NCBI GenBank assembly: GCA_049323795.1
Contig: JBMOOH010000056.1
Coordinates: 1-49,648, forward strand
Direction: 5' to 3'
From: JAOADN01 sp049323795
Lineage (GTDB): Bacteria > Pseudomonadota > Alphaproteobacteria > Rhodobacterales > Rhodobacteraceae
Length of the DNA stretch: 49,648 nucleotides
Position 1 is the stretch's first letter, and every line of letters starts with the position of its first letter. Positions 17,096 through 25,557 of the stretch are shown here, piece by piece. Below the pieces are notes generated by a model. That model did not search any database. It was not told where the DNA came from and was given only the letters and a program-made list of their open reading frames with translations. A program made the translations under genes and the position numbers.

Positions 17096-18078
17096 GCGAC
17101 GCCGCCCTGCCCTTCCGCCGCCGGAGCCGCCTGTCGCGGACGGTCCAGGCCTACGGACAGGAACTGGTCGTCCTCGGCGGCATCGCGGTCCTGATGATCG
17201 TCGTCGGGATCTACAACCCGCGCTTCCTGTCGGACACGAACCTGACCAGCATCTTCGCCGGCAACGCCTACATCGCCGTGGCGGCGATCGGCATGACGCT
17301 CGTGATCATCACCGGAAACATCGACGTTTCGGTCGGCTCGCTGATCGGGGTGCTCGCCACCATTGCGGGCACGCTGGCGGTGCAGGGCTATCCGGTCTGG
17401 GTCGCATGGACCGTGCCTCTCGCCGTCGGCGTCGTCATCAACGCGGGCCTCGGCTTCATCGTGGCCTATGTCGGCATTCCGTCGATCGTGGCGACGCTCG
17501 GGATGCTGTCGATCCTGAAGGGTGGGCTCATCAGCGTGACGGGCGGCACGTGGATCGAAGGCATGCCGTCCGGGTTCTTCCTTGCGCAGAAGCGCCTGTT
17601 CGACATCCCGTCGCCGGTATGGTTCATGGTCATCCTCACCACGCTCATGGCGGTCTGGATGCGCTCGTCGCCGCTCGGCCGGTCCTTCTATGCGGTGGGC
17701 GGCAACCCCGAGGCGGCCAGGGCGAGCGGCATCGACCCGAGGCGCACCGTCCTTTACGCCTTCATGCTGCACGGCTTCTTCGCAGGCATCGCCGCGATCC
17801 TCTTTGCCACGCAGCTCAAGGTGATCCAGTCCACCGTTCCGCCGAACCTCGAGCTTACGGTCATCACCGCCTGCGTGATCGGCGGCGTGTCCATCCTCGG
17901 CGGAACCGGAACGGTGATCGGCTCGACCCTCGCCGCGATCCTTTTCGCCTCCATCGGCTCGGCGCTCGTGTTCCTCAACATCTCGGCCTACTGGCTGCGC
18001 GCGGTGCTCGGCCTGCTCATCCTCCTGACGGTGCTGGCCGACATGGTCCGGCGGCACCGCAACCGGCGGCCGGGCTGA
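17092..18078 (+). CDS. rhaP: Rhamnose ABC importer permease 1
   Basis: 328-residue CUT2-family permease with about ten hydrophobic segments. The family hallmarks are NIDVSVGSLIGV (about residue 78), the conserved GVPS/GIPSIVATLGML block (about 127), a YAVGGNPEAARASGI cytoplasmic coupling loop (about 200) and GGVSILGGTGTVIG near the C-terminus. ATG 17092 overlaps the rhaT stop and the stop overlaps the rhaQ start, so the three are tightly coupled. It pairs with RhaQ to form the membrane channel of the importer in the inner membrane. The P/Q assignment follows gene order and could be swapped relative to Rhizobium naming. Confidence 0.88.
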   Translation: MSDAALPFRRRSRLSRTVQAYGQELVVLGGIAVLMIVVGIYNPRFLSDTNLTSIFAGNAYIAVAAIGMTLVIITGNIDVSVGSLIGVLATIAGTLAVQGYPVWVAWTVPLAVGVVINAGLGFIVAYVGIPSIVATLGMLSILKGGLISVTGGTWIEGMPSGFFLAQKRLFDIPSPVWFMVILTTLMAVWMRSSPLGRSFYAVGGNPEAARASGIDPRRTVLYAFMLHGFFAGIAAILFATQLKVIQSTVPPNLELTVITACVIGGVSILGGTGTVIGSTLAAILFASIGSALVFLNISAYWLRAVLGLLILLTVLADMVRRHRNRRPG

Positions 18079-19019
18079 TGGTCAGGCAGATCCTCCGCCA
18101 CGAAGGCATCCTCGCCCTTCTCCTGATCGTGACGCTCGGCCTGCTTGCAGGCCAGAGCGACAAGTTCCTCACCACCGCCAACCTCCTCAATCAGGGGCGC
18201 CTGATGGCCGAGGTCGGGATCGTCGCGCTTGCGATGACCTTCGTGATCGTGACGGGGGGGATCGACCTGTCGGTCGGGTCGATCCTCGGACTCGTCGCGA
18301 TCATGCTGGGCGTGATGTGGCAGAAGCTCGGTCTGCCCCTTCCCGTGGCGATGGTCCTGGCGCTTGCCATCGGCGCCGCCGCAGGCTGTGCGAACGGGTA
18401 CGTGATCACCCGCTTCGGTGTTCCGCCGCTGATCGCGACACTCGCGACGCTGGCGCTCTACCGGGGTCTGGCCGAGGGGATCAGCCAGGCGCGGTCGGTC
18501 CGCGGCTATCCGGAATGGTTCTACGTCCTCGGCCAGGGCGACCTGTTCGGCGTGCCGGTGCAGCTCTGGGTCTTTCTCGCCCTTGCGGTCCTGGCGGCCT
18601 TCATTCTCGGGTTCACCCCCTTCGGGCGGACCGCCTACGCCGCAGGCTCGAACGCGACGGCCGCGGAATTCTCGGGCCTGCCGGTGAAGCGGACGCTCCT
18701 CTTGATCTACACGATGGCGGGCCTCTTCTCGGCCATCGCCGCGGTGATCTTCGTCAGCCGGGTCTCGACCACCCGGTCGGACATGGGCACCGGGCTGGAA
18801 CTCGACGTCATCACCGCGGTGGTGCTCGGCGGCACGAGCATCTTCGGCGGCCGCGGGACCATCCTCGGCACGCTGCTCGGGCTTGTGGTCATGCAGGCGC
18901 TCAAGAACGGTCTCCTGCTCGCCGGCGTGAAGGGCGACGCAACCATCGTGGTGATCGGGTTCGTGCTCATGGGCACGATCATCCTGACCAACCTGTTCAG
19001 GAGGGATACGGACGGCTGA
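18078..19019 (+). CDS. rhaQ: Rhamnose ABC importer permease 2
   Basis: 313-residue CUT2-family permease, paralogous to the preceding gene. Conserved blocks are TGGIDLSVGSILGL (about residue 58), FGVPPLIATLATLA (about 114), YAAGSNATAAEFSGL coupling loop (about 189) and GGTSIFGGRGTILGTLLG (about 252). The start ATG shares one base with the rhaP stop (TGATG at 18076-18080). A gap of 58 bp with a strong AGGAGG follows before rhaS. Together with RhaP it forms the heterodimeric transmembrane part of the importer. Substrate is inferred from the rhamnose genes around it. Confidence 0.88.
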   Translation: MVRQILRHEGILALLLIVTLGLLAGQSDKFLTTANLLNQGRLMAEVGIVALAMTFVIVTGGIDLSVGSILGLVAIMLGVMWQKLGLPLPVAMVLALAIGAAAGCANGYVITRFGVPPLIATLATLALYRGLAEGISQARSVRGYPEWFYVLGQGDLFGVPVQLWVFLALAVLAAFILGFTPFGRTAYAAGSNATAAEFSGLPVKRTLLLIYTMAGLFSAIAAVIFVSRVSTTRSDMGTGLELDVITAVVLGGTSIFGGRGTILGTLLGLVVMQALKNGLLLAGVKGDATIVVIGFVLMGTIILTNLFRRDTDG

Positions 19020-19077
19020 GACGAATGACCCGGCCCGCCGTCGGAACAGGGGCCGGACAACCAGGAGGAGGACGACC

Positions 19078-20181
19078 ATGCTGAGAAAGACTTTGCTTGC
19101 GGCTGTCGCGTTCAGCACGATTGCCAGCACCACCCAGGCCCAGGTCTGGACCGGCGGCGACGACCAGCCGACCAGCCCGCTCGCCTGCGACGGCACCCCC
19201 GCGGTTGCCGAGGCCAAGCCCTATGACGGCGGCTCGCCCACGAACCCGCCCGACCGCGCGGGCAAGCCGATCAATGTCGTGGACGTGCCGAAGCTGATCG
19301 GCATCGGCTATTTCAACGCGACCTCGAAAGGGATCGCCGAAGCGGCGGCGGAACTCGGCAACGTGACCGCCAAGACCGACGGGCCGACCGAGGCCAACAT
19401 CGACAAGCAGATCACCTTCATCGACAACTACATCACCAGCGGCGTGGACGGCATCCTCTTTGCGGCGAACGACCCCGTCGCCATCGCGCCCGTCCTGAAG
19501 AAGGCGCTCGGGGCCGGCATCAACGTCGTCGGCTACGACGCCAACTCGCAGCCCGACGCGCGGCAGTGGTTCGTGAACCAGGCGCAGTTCAACGGCATCG
19601 CCAAGGCGCTCGTCGACAGCATGGTCGCGGAAGTGGGCGAGGATGCGGGGATCGCCATCGTCACCTCGACCTTCACGACGCCCAACCAGGCGCGCTGGAT
19701 CGCCGAGATGTCGGCCTACGCGGCCCAGTGCCAACCGAAGCTGAAGTTCCTCGAGACGGTCGAGGCGCAGGAAGACAACGTCCTGTCCTTCAACCAGGCG
19801 ACGACGCTGATCAACAAATACGGCGACGATCTCAAGGGCATCTTCGGGATGACCTCGGTTGCGACCCCCGCATCGGCCGACGCGGTGACGCAGGCCGGCA
19901 AGTGCGGCAAGATCGCGGTCGTGGGCCTTGCGACGCCGAACGCGATGAAGCCCTACGTGGAGGCCGGCTGCGTCAAGTCGGTCGTGCTGTGGAACCCGGT
20001 CGATCTCGGCTATGCCGCGATGATGGTGCTGCGCGCCGTGGCGGACGGCACGCTCCAGCCGGGCGCGACATCGGTGAAGGCCGGCAAGCTCGGCGACCTG
20101 CAGGTCATCAACGGGTCCGAGATCCTTCTTGGTGCGCCTTACGTCTTCACCAAGGACAACATCGGCCAGTTCGACTTCTGA
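19078..20181 (+). CDS. rhaS: Rhamnose ABC importer periplasmic binding protein
   Basis: 367-residue type I periplasmic binding protein (LacI/RbsB fold). Residues 1-21 form a Sec signal peptide ending TTQA before QVWTGG. The mature protein has the ligand-domain patterns ITFIDNYITSGVDGILFAAND (about 115-135) and INVVGYDANS (about 149). It captures the sugar in the periplasm and delivers it to RhaP/RhaQ. An AGGAGGAGG ribosome site sits 7-8 bases upstream, the strongest in the operon, fitting the need for excess binding protein. An 11-bp perfect hairpin follows in the gap before rhaD. In Rhizobium rhaS precedes the ATPase gene; here it comes last of the transporter genes. Confidence 0.9.
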   Translation: MLRKTLLAAVAFSTIASTTQAQVWTGGDDQPTSPLACDGTPAVAEAKPYDGGSPTNPPDRAGKPINVVDVPKLIGIGYFNATSKGIAEAAAELGNVTAKTDGPTEANIDKQITFIDNYITSGVDGILFAANDPVAIAPVLKKALGAGINVVGYDANSQPDARQWFVNQAQFNGIAKALVDSMVAEVGEDAGIAIVTSTFTTPNQARWIAEMSAYAAQCQPKLKFLETVEAQEDNVLSFNQATTLINKYGDDLKGIFGMTSVATPASADAVTQAGKCGKIAVVGLATPNAMKPYVEAGCVKSVVLWNPVDLGYAAMMVLRAVADGTLQPGATSVKAGKLGDLQVINGSEILLGAPYVFTKDNIGQFDF

Positions 20182-20198
20182 CCCGGACGCACGACACC

Positions 20199-20224
20199 GC
20201 CTGCGGGGGCCCTCCCCCGCAGGC
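20199..20224 (+). terminator. Strong intercistronic hairpin between rhaS and rhaD
   Basis: GCCTGCGGGGG (20199-20209), loop CCCT, then CCCCCGCAGGC (20214-20224) make a perfect 11-bp GC stem 18 bp after the rhaS stop. No T tract follows, so it is more likely a partial terminator or a 3' mRNA-stabilising structure that raises RhaS over RhaD than a full stop. Similar hairpins are common after binding-protein genes in importer operons. Confidence 0.7.
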
Positions 20225-20253
20225 ATCCAACCGACAATGAAGGATCTGCACCG

Positions 20254-22320
20254 ATGTCCGCTTCCCGCATCCCCGACAGGTGGGACGATGCCGCCGCCGC
20301 GAAGCTCGACGAGCCGGGGCTGCTTCTCTACCGCTCGAACCTGCTCGGGTCGGACCTGCGCGTGACGAATTTCGGGGGCGGCAACACTTCGGTCAAGGTG
20401 ACGGCGAGGGATCCGCTCACCGGCGGGGACGTGACCGTCCTCTGGGTCAAGGGCTCGGGCGGCGACCTCGGATCGATGAAGCTCGACGGCTTTGCCACGC
20501 TCTACCTCGACAGGCTCGAACGGCTGACGGGGCTCTACCGCGGTCTCGCCCACGAGGACGAGATGGCGGACATGCTGCCCCACTGCACCTTCAACCTGAA
20601 CCCGCGCGCGGCCTCGATCGACACGCCGCTCCACGCCTTCGTCCCCCACATCCATGTCGATCACATGCATCCCGACGCCGCCATCGCCTTCGCCGCGGCG
20701 AAGGACGGCGAACGGCTGACACGCGAGGCGTTCGGGGACGAGATCGGCTGGCTGCCGTGGCAGCGGCCAGGCTTCGACCTCGGACTGAAGCTCGGGAAGA
20801 TGGCCACGGAAAACCCGGATCTCAAAGGGGTGATCCTCGGCGGACACGGTCTCTTCACCTGGGGCGAGACGGCGAAGGCGAGCTACCGGACCACCCTGCG
20901 GATCATCAACCGGGCGGCAGAGTGGCTGGAGGCGAACCGCAGGGGCCCGGTCTTCGGAGGTGCTGAAGTCAAGTCGCTGTCGGCCGGACACAGGCAGGCG
21001 GCCGTCGGGCGGCTGATGCCGGCGATCCGCGCACGCATCTCGAAGGCGGAACGGAAGATCGGGCATTTCAGCGATGCGCCCGAGGTGCTGGAATTCGTGA
21101 ATTCCGAGCATCTGGAACGGCTGGCGGTGCTCGGCACGAGCTGCCCAGACCACTTCCTCCGCACCAAGATCCGCCCCCTGATCCTGCCCCATGACGCCGA
21201 CGCCGCGGCGCTGGACCAGTTGATCGCCGGCTATCGCGACGGCTACGCTGCCTATTATGCCCGCTGCAGGCGCCCGGACTCTCCGGCGATGCGCGATCCG
21301 AACCCGGTCGTGTATCTCGTGCCGGGAGTGGGCATGATCACCTTCGCCAGGGACAAGGCGACAGCGCGGATCGCGGGCGAGTATTACACCAACGCAATCA
21401 ACGTGATGCGCGGTGCCGAGGGGGTCGATCACTATACCGGCCTGCCAGAGCAGGAGGCGTTCGACATCGAATACTGGCTTCTGGAAGAGGCCAAGCTCCA
21501 GCGGATGCCGAAGCCGAGGGCAATGGCCGGGCGGATCGCGTTCATCACCGGCGGCGCGGGCGGGATCGGGCAGGCAATCGCGCGGCGGCTGATGTCGGAA
21601 GGCGCCTGCGTGATGATTGCGGACATCGACGTGCCGGGCGCCGAAGACGTCGTCGGAGAGCTTGGCAAGACCTTCGGGCGGGACAACGTGCGGGCTGTGC
21701 GGCTCGACGTCACCGACGAGGCGTCGGTCGTCGCGGCCTTCGCTGAGACGGCCCGCGCCTTCGGCGGGATCGACTATGTCGTCTCGAACGCCGGCATCGC
21801 CTCGGCCTCGCCCGTCGAGGACACGACGCTGGCCATGTGGGACCGGAACCAGGACATCCTCGCCAAGGGATACTTCCTTGTCGGCCGCGAAGGATTTCGC
21901 CACCTCAAGGCGCAGGCCACTGGCGGCGCCATGGTTTTCATCGCCTCGAAGAACGGCCTCGCGGCCTCGGCCGGGGCATCGGCCTATTGTGCGGCCAAGG
22001 CAGCGGAAATCCATCTTGCACGCTGTCTGGCGCTGGAAGGGGCGCCGTTCGGCATCCGGGTGAACACGGTGAACCCCGATGCGGTCCTGCGCGGATCGAA
22101 GATCTGGCAGGGCGAATGGCGGGCCAGCCGGGCGGCGTCGAACAAGGTTGACGAGGACGATCTGGAAGAGGTCTACCGTCAGCGGTCGATGCTGAAACTC
22201 GGGGTCTACCCCGAGGATGTGGCCGAGGCGGCGGCGTTCCTGCTCTCCGATCTCGCATCGAAGTCGACGGGGAACATCGTCAACGTCGATGCCGGAAATG
22301 CCTATGCCTTCACGCGGTAG
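20254..22320 (+). CDS. rhaD: Bifunctional rhamnulose-1-phosphate aldolase / short-chain alcohol dehydrogenase
   Basis: 688-residue two-domain enzyme. Residues ~1-400 are a class II (zinc) aldolase/adducin-fold domain, with metal-ligand His residues in HIHVDHMHPDA (about 130-140) and LGGHGLFTWG (about 196). It should cleave L-rhamnulose-1-phosphate to DHAP and L-lactaldehyde. Residues ~425-688 are a short-chain dehydrogenase: cofactor motif TGGAGGIG (about 430), SNAG motif (about 512), and catalytic Ser-Tyr-Lys in SKNG...AYCAAK (about 565-580). It presumably oxidises or reduces lactaldehyde. The same fusion is known as RhaD in Rhizobium and as YuxG-type proteins. It is the last gene of the importer operon, 72 bp after rhaS, separated by a hairpin, and faces rhaI convergently. 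Confidence 0.92.
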   Translation: MSASRIPDRWDDAAAAKLDEPGLLLYRSNLLGSDLRVTNFGGGNTSVKVTARDPLTGGDVTVLWVKGSGGDLGSMKLDGFATLYLDRLERLTGLYRGLAHEDEMADMLPHCTFNLNPRAASIDTPLHAFVPHIHVDHMHPDAAIAFAAAKDGERLTREAFGDEIGWLPWQRPGFDLGLKLGKMATENPDLKGVILGGHGLFTWGETAKASYRTTLRIINRAAEWLEANRRGPVFGGAEVKSLSAGHRQAAVGRLMPAIRARISKAERKIGHFSDAPEVLEFVNSEHLERLAVLGTSCPDHFLRTKIRPLILPHDADAAALDQLIAGYRDGYAAYYARCRRPDSPAMRDPNPVVYLVPGVGMITFARDKATARIAGEYYTNAINVMRGAEGVDHYTGLPEQEAFDIEYWLLEEAKLQRMPKPRAMAGRIAFITGGAGGIGQAIARRLMSEGACVMIADIDVPGAEDVVGELGKTFGRDNVRAVRLDVTDEASVVAAFAETARAFGGIDYVVSNAGIASASPVEDTTLAMWDRNQDILAKGYFLVGREGFRHLKAQATGGAMVFIASKNGLAASAGASAYCAAKAAEIHLARCLALEGAPFGIRVNTVNPDAVLRGSKIWQGEWRASRAASNKVDEDDLEEVYRQRSMLKLGVYPEDVAEAAAFLLSDLASKSTGNIVNVDAGNAYAFTR

Positions 22321-22390
22321 GGGCACCGGCACGCCCCCCCTGTCCTGATGTTCCCGGCGAGCGGTCGCGGCGGCGCGGTCGGGGGGCCGG

Positions 22391-23683
22391 TCAGACGATC
22401 CCGCCCGACCCGCCGGTGACGGCCGGTCGCACCTGGGCGACGGCGGCGCGGTAGCCCGACTTCCGGTAGGTGTGCACGGGGTGCGCCGCGCCCCCTGCCC
22501 TGACCCGCGCCATCGCGAGGATGGGCGAGACATCGGTGCGGAAGGCGGACCGGAGCGAGGCCGAGGCCATCAGGGCGTCGTTGCCGTCCTGGAAGCCGTG
22601 GAGCGCCGCGCGGTCGACGATCAGAGCCGAGGCATAGGCGCGCTGGATCTCGATCGCGCTGACCATCAGGCTTTCGATCGGATCGGTCACGTTGTGCGAC
22701 TGGTCGATCATGTGGGCCGGGCGGAAGGCCGGGCCGAGGGCAAGCTCGGCCTCGACCAGTTCGTTGAAGACGAGGAACAGCCGGTAGGGATCGACCGAGC
22801 CGGAATCGAGGTCGTCGTCGCCATACTTGCTGTCGTTGAAATGGAAGCCGCCGAGCTTGCCCGCGTGGATGAGCCGCGCGACGATCATCTCGATGTTCAC
22901 CGTGGGCGCATGGTGGCCGAGGTCCACAAGGCACCTGGCCTTGGGCCCGAGCGCCATCGCGGCGAGGCAGCTCGATCCCCAGTCCTGGATGACGGTCGCG
23001 TAGAAGGCCGGTTCGTAGATCTTGTGTTCGCTGAAGATCTGCCAGTCGTCGGGCAGCGCCGCATAGATCGCGTGCATCGACTCGAGGTAGCGCTCGAAGG
23101 CGCGCGCCAGATGGCTCTGGCCGGGGAAGTTCGACCCGTCGCCGATCCAGACCGTCAGCGCCTTCGATCCGAGCGCCTCGCCGAAGCGGATGCAGTCGAT
23201 GTTGTGCTCGACCGCCTGCGCCCGGACGGCCGGGTCGGTATGGGTGAGCGATCCGAACTTGTAGCTGAGCCTCTGGCCGGGGCTGTCCTGGAAAGTGTTC
23301 GAATTCATGGCGTCGAAGCCGAGACCGTGCGCGGCGGCCTTGTCGCGCAGATCCGCCGGGTCCGGCACCCTGTCCCACGGGATGTGGAGCGAGACGCGTG
23401 GGGTGGCGCGGGTGAGCTGCTGGATGACGCCGCAATCCTCGATCTTGTCGAAGACGTTCCGCGGCTCGCCCGGTCCGGGGAAGCGGGCGAAGCGGGTGCC
23501 GCCGGTGCCGACGCCCCAGGACGGCAGCGCGACACCGAAGGCGGCGACTTTGGCGGTGATGTCGTCGATGATCCTGCCCGAACGGTCAAGAACCTCGCCG
23601 AGGTGGTCGTAGTCGGCCCGGAGCGCCGCCGCGGCGCGATCGTTCTCGGAGGCGATCAGGTCGTCCGCGATCAAGTTCGTCAT
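22391..23683 (-). CDS. rhaI: L-rhamnose isomerase (Pseudomonas/Rhizobium type)
   Basis: 430-residue TIM-barrel isomerase, the length of the Pseudomonas stutzeri L-rhamnose isomerase family (RhaI), distinct from E. coli RhaA. It interconverts L-rhamnose and L-rhamnulose with two divalent metals. Visible metal-site and catalytic blocks are HIPWDR (about 98), FDAMNSNTFQD (about 122), KALTVWIGDGSNFPGQ (about 175), IFSEHKIYEPAFY (about 217), LVDLGHHAPTVNIE (about 250) and GGFHFNDSKYGDDDLDSG (about 280). The ATG at 23683 has GGGTGG 8 bases upstream; a start at 23749 is possible but adds no conserved sequence. It lies convergent to rhaD with a 70-bp gap, and so needs its own promoter upstream of 23683. 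Confidence 0.92.
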   Translation of the reverse strand: MTNLIADDLIASENDRAAAALRADYDHLGEVLDRSGRIIDDITAKVAAFGVALPSWGVGTGGTRFARFPGPGEPRNVFDKIEDCGVIQQLTRATPRVSLHIPWDRVPDPADLRDKAAAHGLGFDAMNSNTFQDSPGQRLSYKFGSLTHTDPAVRAQAVEHNIDCIRFGEALGSKALTVWIGDGSNFPGQSHLARAFERYLESMHAIYAALPDDWQIFSEHKIYEPAFYATVIQDWGSSCLAAMALGPKARCLVDLGHHAPTVNIEMIVARLIHAGKLGGFHFNDSKYGDDDLDSGSVDPYRLFLVFNELVEAELALGPAFRPAHMIDQSHNVTDPIESLMVSAIEIQRAYASALIVDRAALHGFQDGNDALMASASLRSAFRTDVSPILAMARVRAGGAAHPVHTYRKSGYRAAVAQVRPAVTGGSGGIV

Positions 23684-23822
23684 CTCGTCCACCCTCCCGA
23701 AGCGACGTCCGACATGCCCGCGCATCCTATCCCGCGAGTCGGCGGGCATGAAAGGACGATCTCTGAATCCAAAAGGGAAATCCGCGGATGCCGCGCGGTT
23801 GCGGCGGGCCGGGACAGGCCGG

Positions 23823-24587
23823 TCAGCCGCCCGTCAGCCAGGCCAGGGCCTGCCGCCAGAGTCGGGCATAGCCCGGCCAGTCCACGAAGGCCTGGGGAAG
23901 CCAGTGCGGCCCGATGTCGGAGGTCCAGGCGAGCGTGCGGCCCCGTCCGTACTGCCCCGCGACGAGCAGCGGGTGGCCGCCCTGATCGGGCGGAAGCGTC
24001 GCGATCACGTGGGCCCCGGGCTTCACCGTGACCTCGTTCACGCCAAGCAGCGCGGGCCACGGGCCGGGCAGATCCTTCACGATCGGGTGGTCGGGGTCGG
24101 CGATGCGGGCGAGGATTCCCTCGGGCGCCTCGAGACGGTCGTCGCAGGGCAGGCACGCGACCGGAAGCGCCTCTTCCACCGGGGTCCGGCGCCAGCGGGC
24201 GCGGCCGTCGATTCCCTGGAACGAGAAGTAGCCGCCGATCATCATCAGGCCGCCCCCGGCATGGGTCCAGTCGCGGATCAGCTTCAGGCGGTTCGGGATG
24301 GTCTTGCCATGCAGCCAGACATCGGGGTGCAGGAGCAGGGAATTCGACCCGATATCTGAAAGCAGGATGGCAGAATATGCCTCCAACCCGCCGAGATCGA
24401 AAGGAAAGTCGCTCGCGGCCTCGTGCGCGGGCATGTAGGTCAGATCGAACGGGCTGTCCCGCAGCGCCGCGACAAGCGGTTCGGCCCCCTTGTGGAAGGT
24501 GACGGACGAGAACGTATCCCAGCCCTTGTGGTGGTTCGCCGCCGAGACCCAGCTCTCGCCGACCAGCAGCACCTTGCGTCGCGCCAT
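23823..24587 (-). CDS. Glutamine-amidotransferase-like (ThuA/class I GATase fold) protein
   Basis: 254-residue cytoplasmic protein. The sequence pattern (VLLVGESWVS at the N-terminus, LEAYSAILLSDIGSNSLLL at about 70, WTHAGGGLMMIGGYFSFQG at about 113, and GRTLAWTSDIGPHW near the C-terminus) fits the uncharacterised putative glutamine amidotransferase family related to ThuA. At the nucleophile-elbow position the motif reads MIGGYFS, lacking the Cys of true class I amidotransferases, so ammonia transfer is unlikely. Members are often near sugar-utilisation genes, and it sits 139 bp upstream-strand of rhaI on the same strand. A role in sugar or polyol use is a guess. The start ATG 24587 is preceded by GGAGGAGG. 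Confidence 0.7.
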   Translation of the reverse strand: MARRKVLLVGESWVSAANHHKGWDTFSSVTFHKGAEPLVAALRDSPFDLTYMPAHEAASDFPFDLGGLEAYSAILLSDIGSNSLLLHPDVWLHGKTIPNRLKLIRDWTHAGGGLMMIGGYFSFQGIDGRARWRRTPVEEALPVACLPCDDRLEAPEGILARIADPDHPIVKDLPGPWPALLGVNEVTVKPGAHVIATLPPDQGGHPLLVAGQYGRGRTLAWTSDIGPHWLPQAFVDWPGYARLWRQALAWLTGG

Positions 24588-24657
24588 TCCGCCCTCCTCC
24601 CTGCGGGGACGAGGCTAGTCCATCGCCGGCCCGGGCGGGAGGGGTCGGCTGCCTGCA

Positions 24658-25557
24658 TCAGCGGCCCCCCCCCGGCCCTTCGGACCCCGCGGCGCGGAAG
24701 CGGCGCAGAAGCCCCGCAACCGTCCCGGCGACGCTTTCGGCGGCGGCGTCGATCTCGGCGTCGGTGAGAAGCGCGAGCGATTCCCGCATGGGTGCGAGAA
24801 AGGCCGTCCGGCCGGTCAGGCGTCCGGCAAGCGCCCGGCAGAACCAGGCGCGGCTGCGGACCGGGTGCATGACCTTTCCCGGCACCGCCTGTGCCACGGC
24901 GAGGTCGTGGAGGATGTCGGGATCGGTGGCGAAGCGGCCAGCCTCGAACCAGTCCGGCGCCACATCCTCGAGTGCGCCGGCCGCCAGCTCCGGGTGGGCA
25001 CGCACGTAGGAGAAACAGAACACCTCGTCGTTCGGCCATGTGCGCGCGCCGATGCCCTGCGCGGCCAGCTTCCGCCGCATCTCGGCGAGGTGGTCGAGCG
25101 CACGCCCCGAGAACCGGGTCAGCGGAAACATCGCGCGCCAGACCTCGATCCCGCCGAGCGCGCGGGTGAAGCGGAAGTCGCGCTCGAACGGCCCGTAGCG
25201 GAACCCGAGCGCATCGGTCGTGACCGCGTCGAACCGGGCAAAGAAGGGCGCGGGGTCCGAGGTGAAGAACACGTCCGGTTCGATCAGCCAGTAGTGGTCG
25301 AACCCGGGGAACGCCGCGCGGGCCGCGTAATGGGCATAGTCGCCGCAGCGCCATCCCCAGTCGGGAACGATCCCGAGGCCCTGCCGCGCCACCCAGCCGC
25401 GCGTCAGGTCCACGACGGCCAGAGGCAGGCCGAGGTCGGCCGGCCGGTCGTGGAAGACGACGACGAGATCGTCGCCGAATGCCGGGCGCAGCTGGCCGAG
25501 GACCCGTTCCTCGTCCTCGCCCCACTTGTTCGTACGGATCGCGGCGAGCGTCCTCAT
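24658..25557 (-). CDS. Uncharacterised protein, possibly glycosyltransferase-like
   Basis: 299-residue protein with no confident family. The N-terminus (MRTLAAIRTNKWGEDEERVL) and the segment HYWLIEPDVFFTSDPAPFFARFD (about 90-113) resemble nucleotide-sugar-transferase-fold proteins, where an acidic motif after a hydrophobic strand binds metal and nucleotide. The motif here is EPDVFF rather than a strict DxD. There is no signal peptide and no transmembrane segment. ATG 25557 overlaps the upstream FkbM gene stop by 4 bp (ATGA at 25554-25557), which decides the start and shows co-translation. Coupling to an FkbM methyltransferase suggests modification of a surface or secreted glycan, but this is inference. 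Confidence 0.55.
   Translation of the reverse strand: MRTLAAIRTNKWGEDEERVLGQLRPAFGDDLVVVFHDRPADLGLPLAVVDLTRGWVARQGLGIVPDWGWRCGDYAHYAARAAFPGFDHYWLIEPDVFFTSDPAPFFARFDAVTTDALGFRYGPFERDFRFTRALGGIEVWRAMFPLTRFSGRALDHLAEMRRKLAAQGIGARTWPNDEVFCFSYVRAHPELAAGALEDVAPDWFEAGRFATDPDILHDLAVAQAVPGKVMHPVRSRAWFCRALAGRLTGRTAFLAPMRESLALLTDAEIDAAAESVAGTVAGLLRRFRAAGSEGPGGGR

Noticed and set aside
22321..22390. Possible terminator hairpin between rhaD and rhaI (CCGGC...GGGGGGCCGG)
   Set aside because: The stem is imperfect with unpaired bases and lacks a T tract. It was not strong enough to list as a feature.
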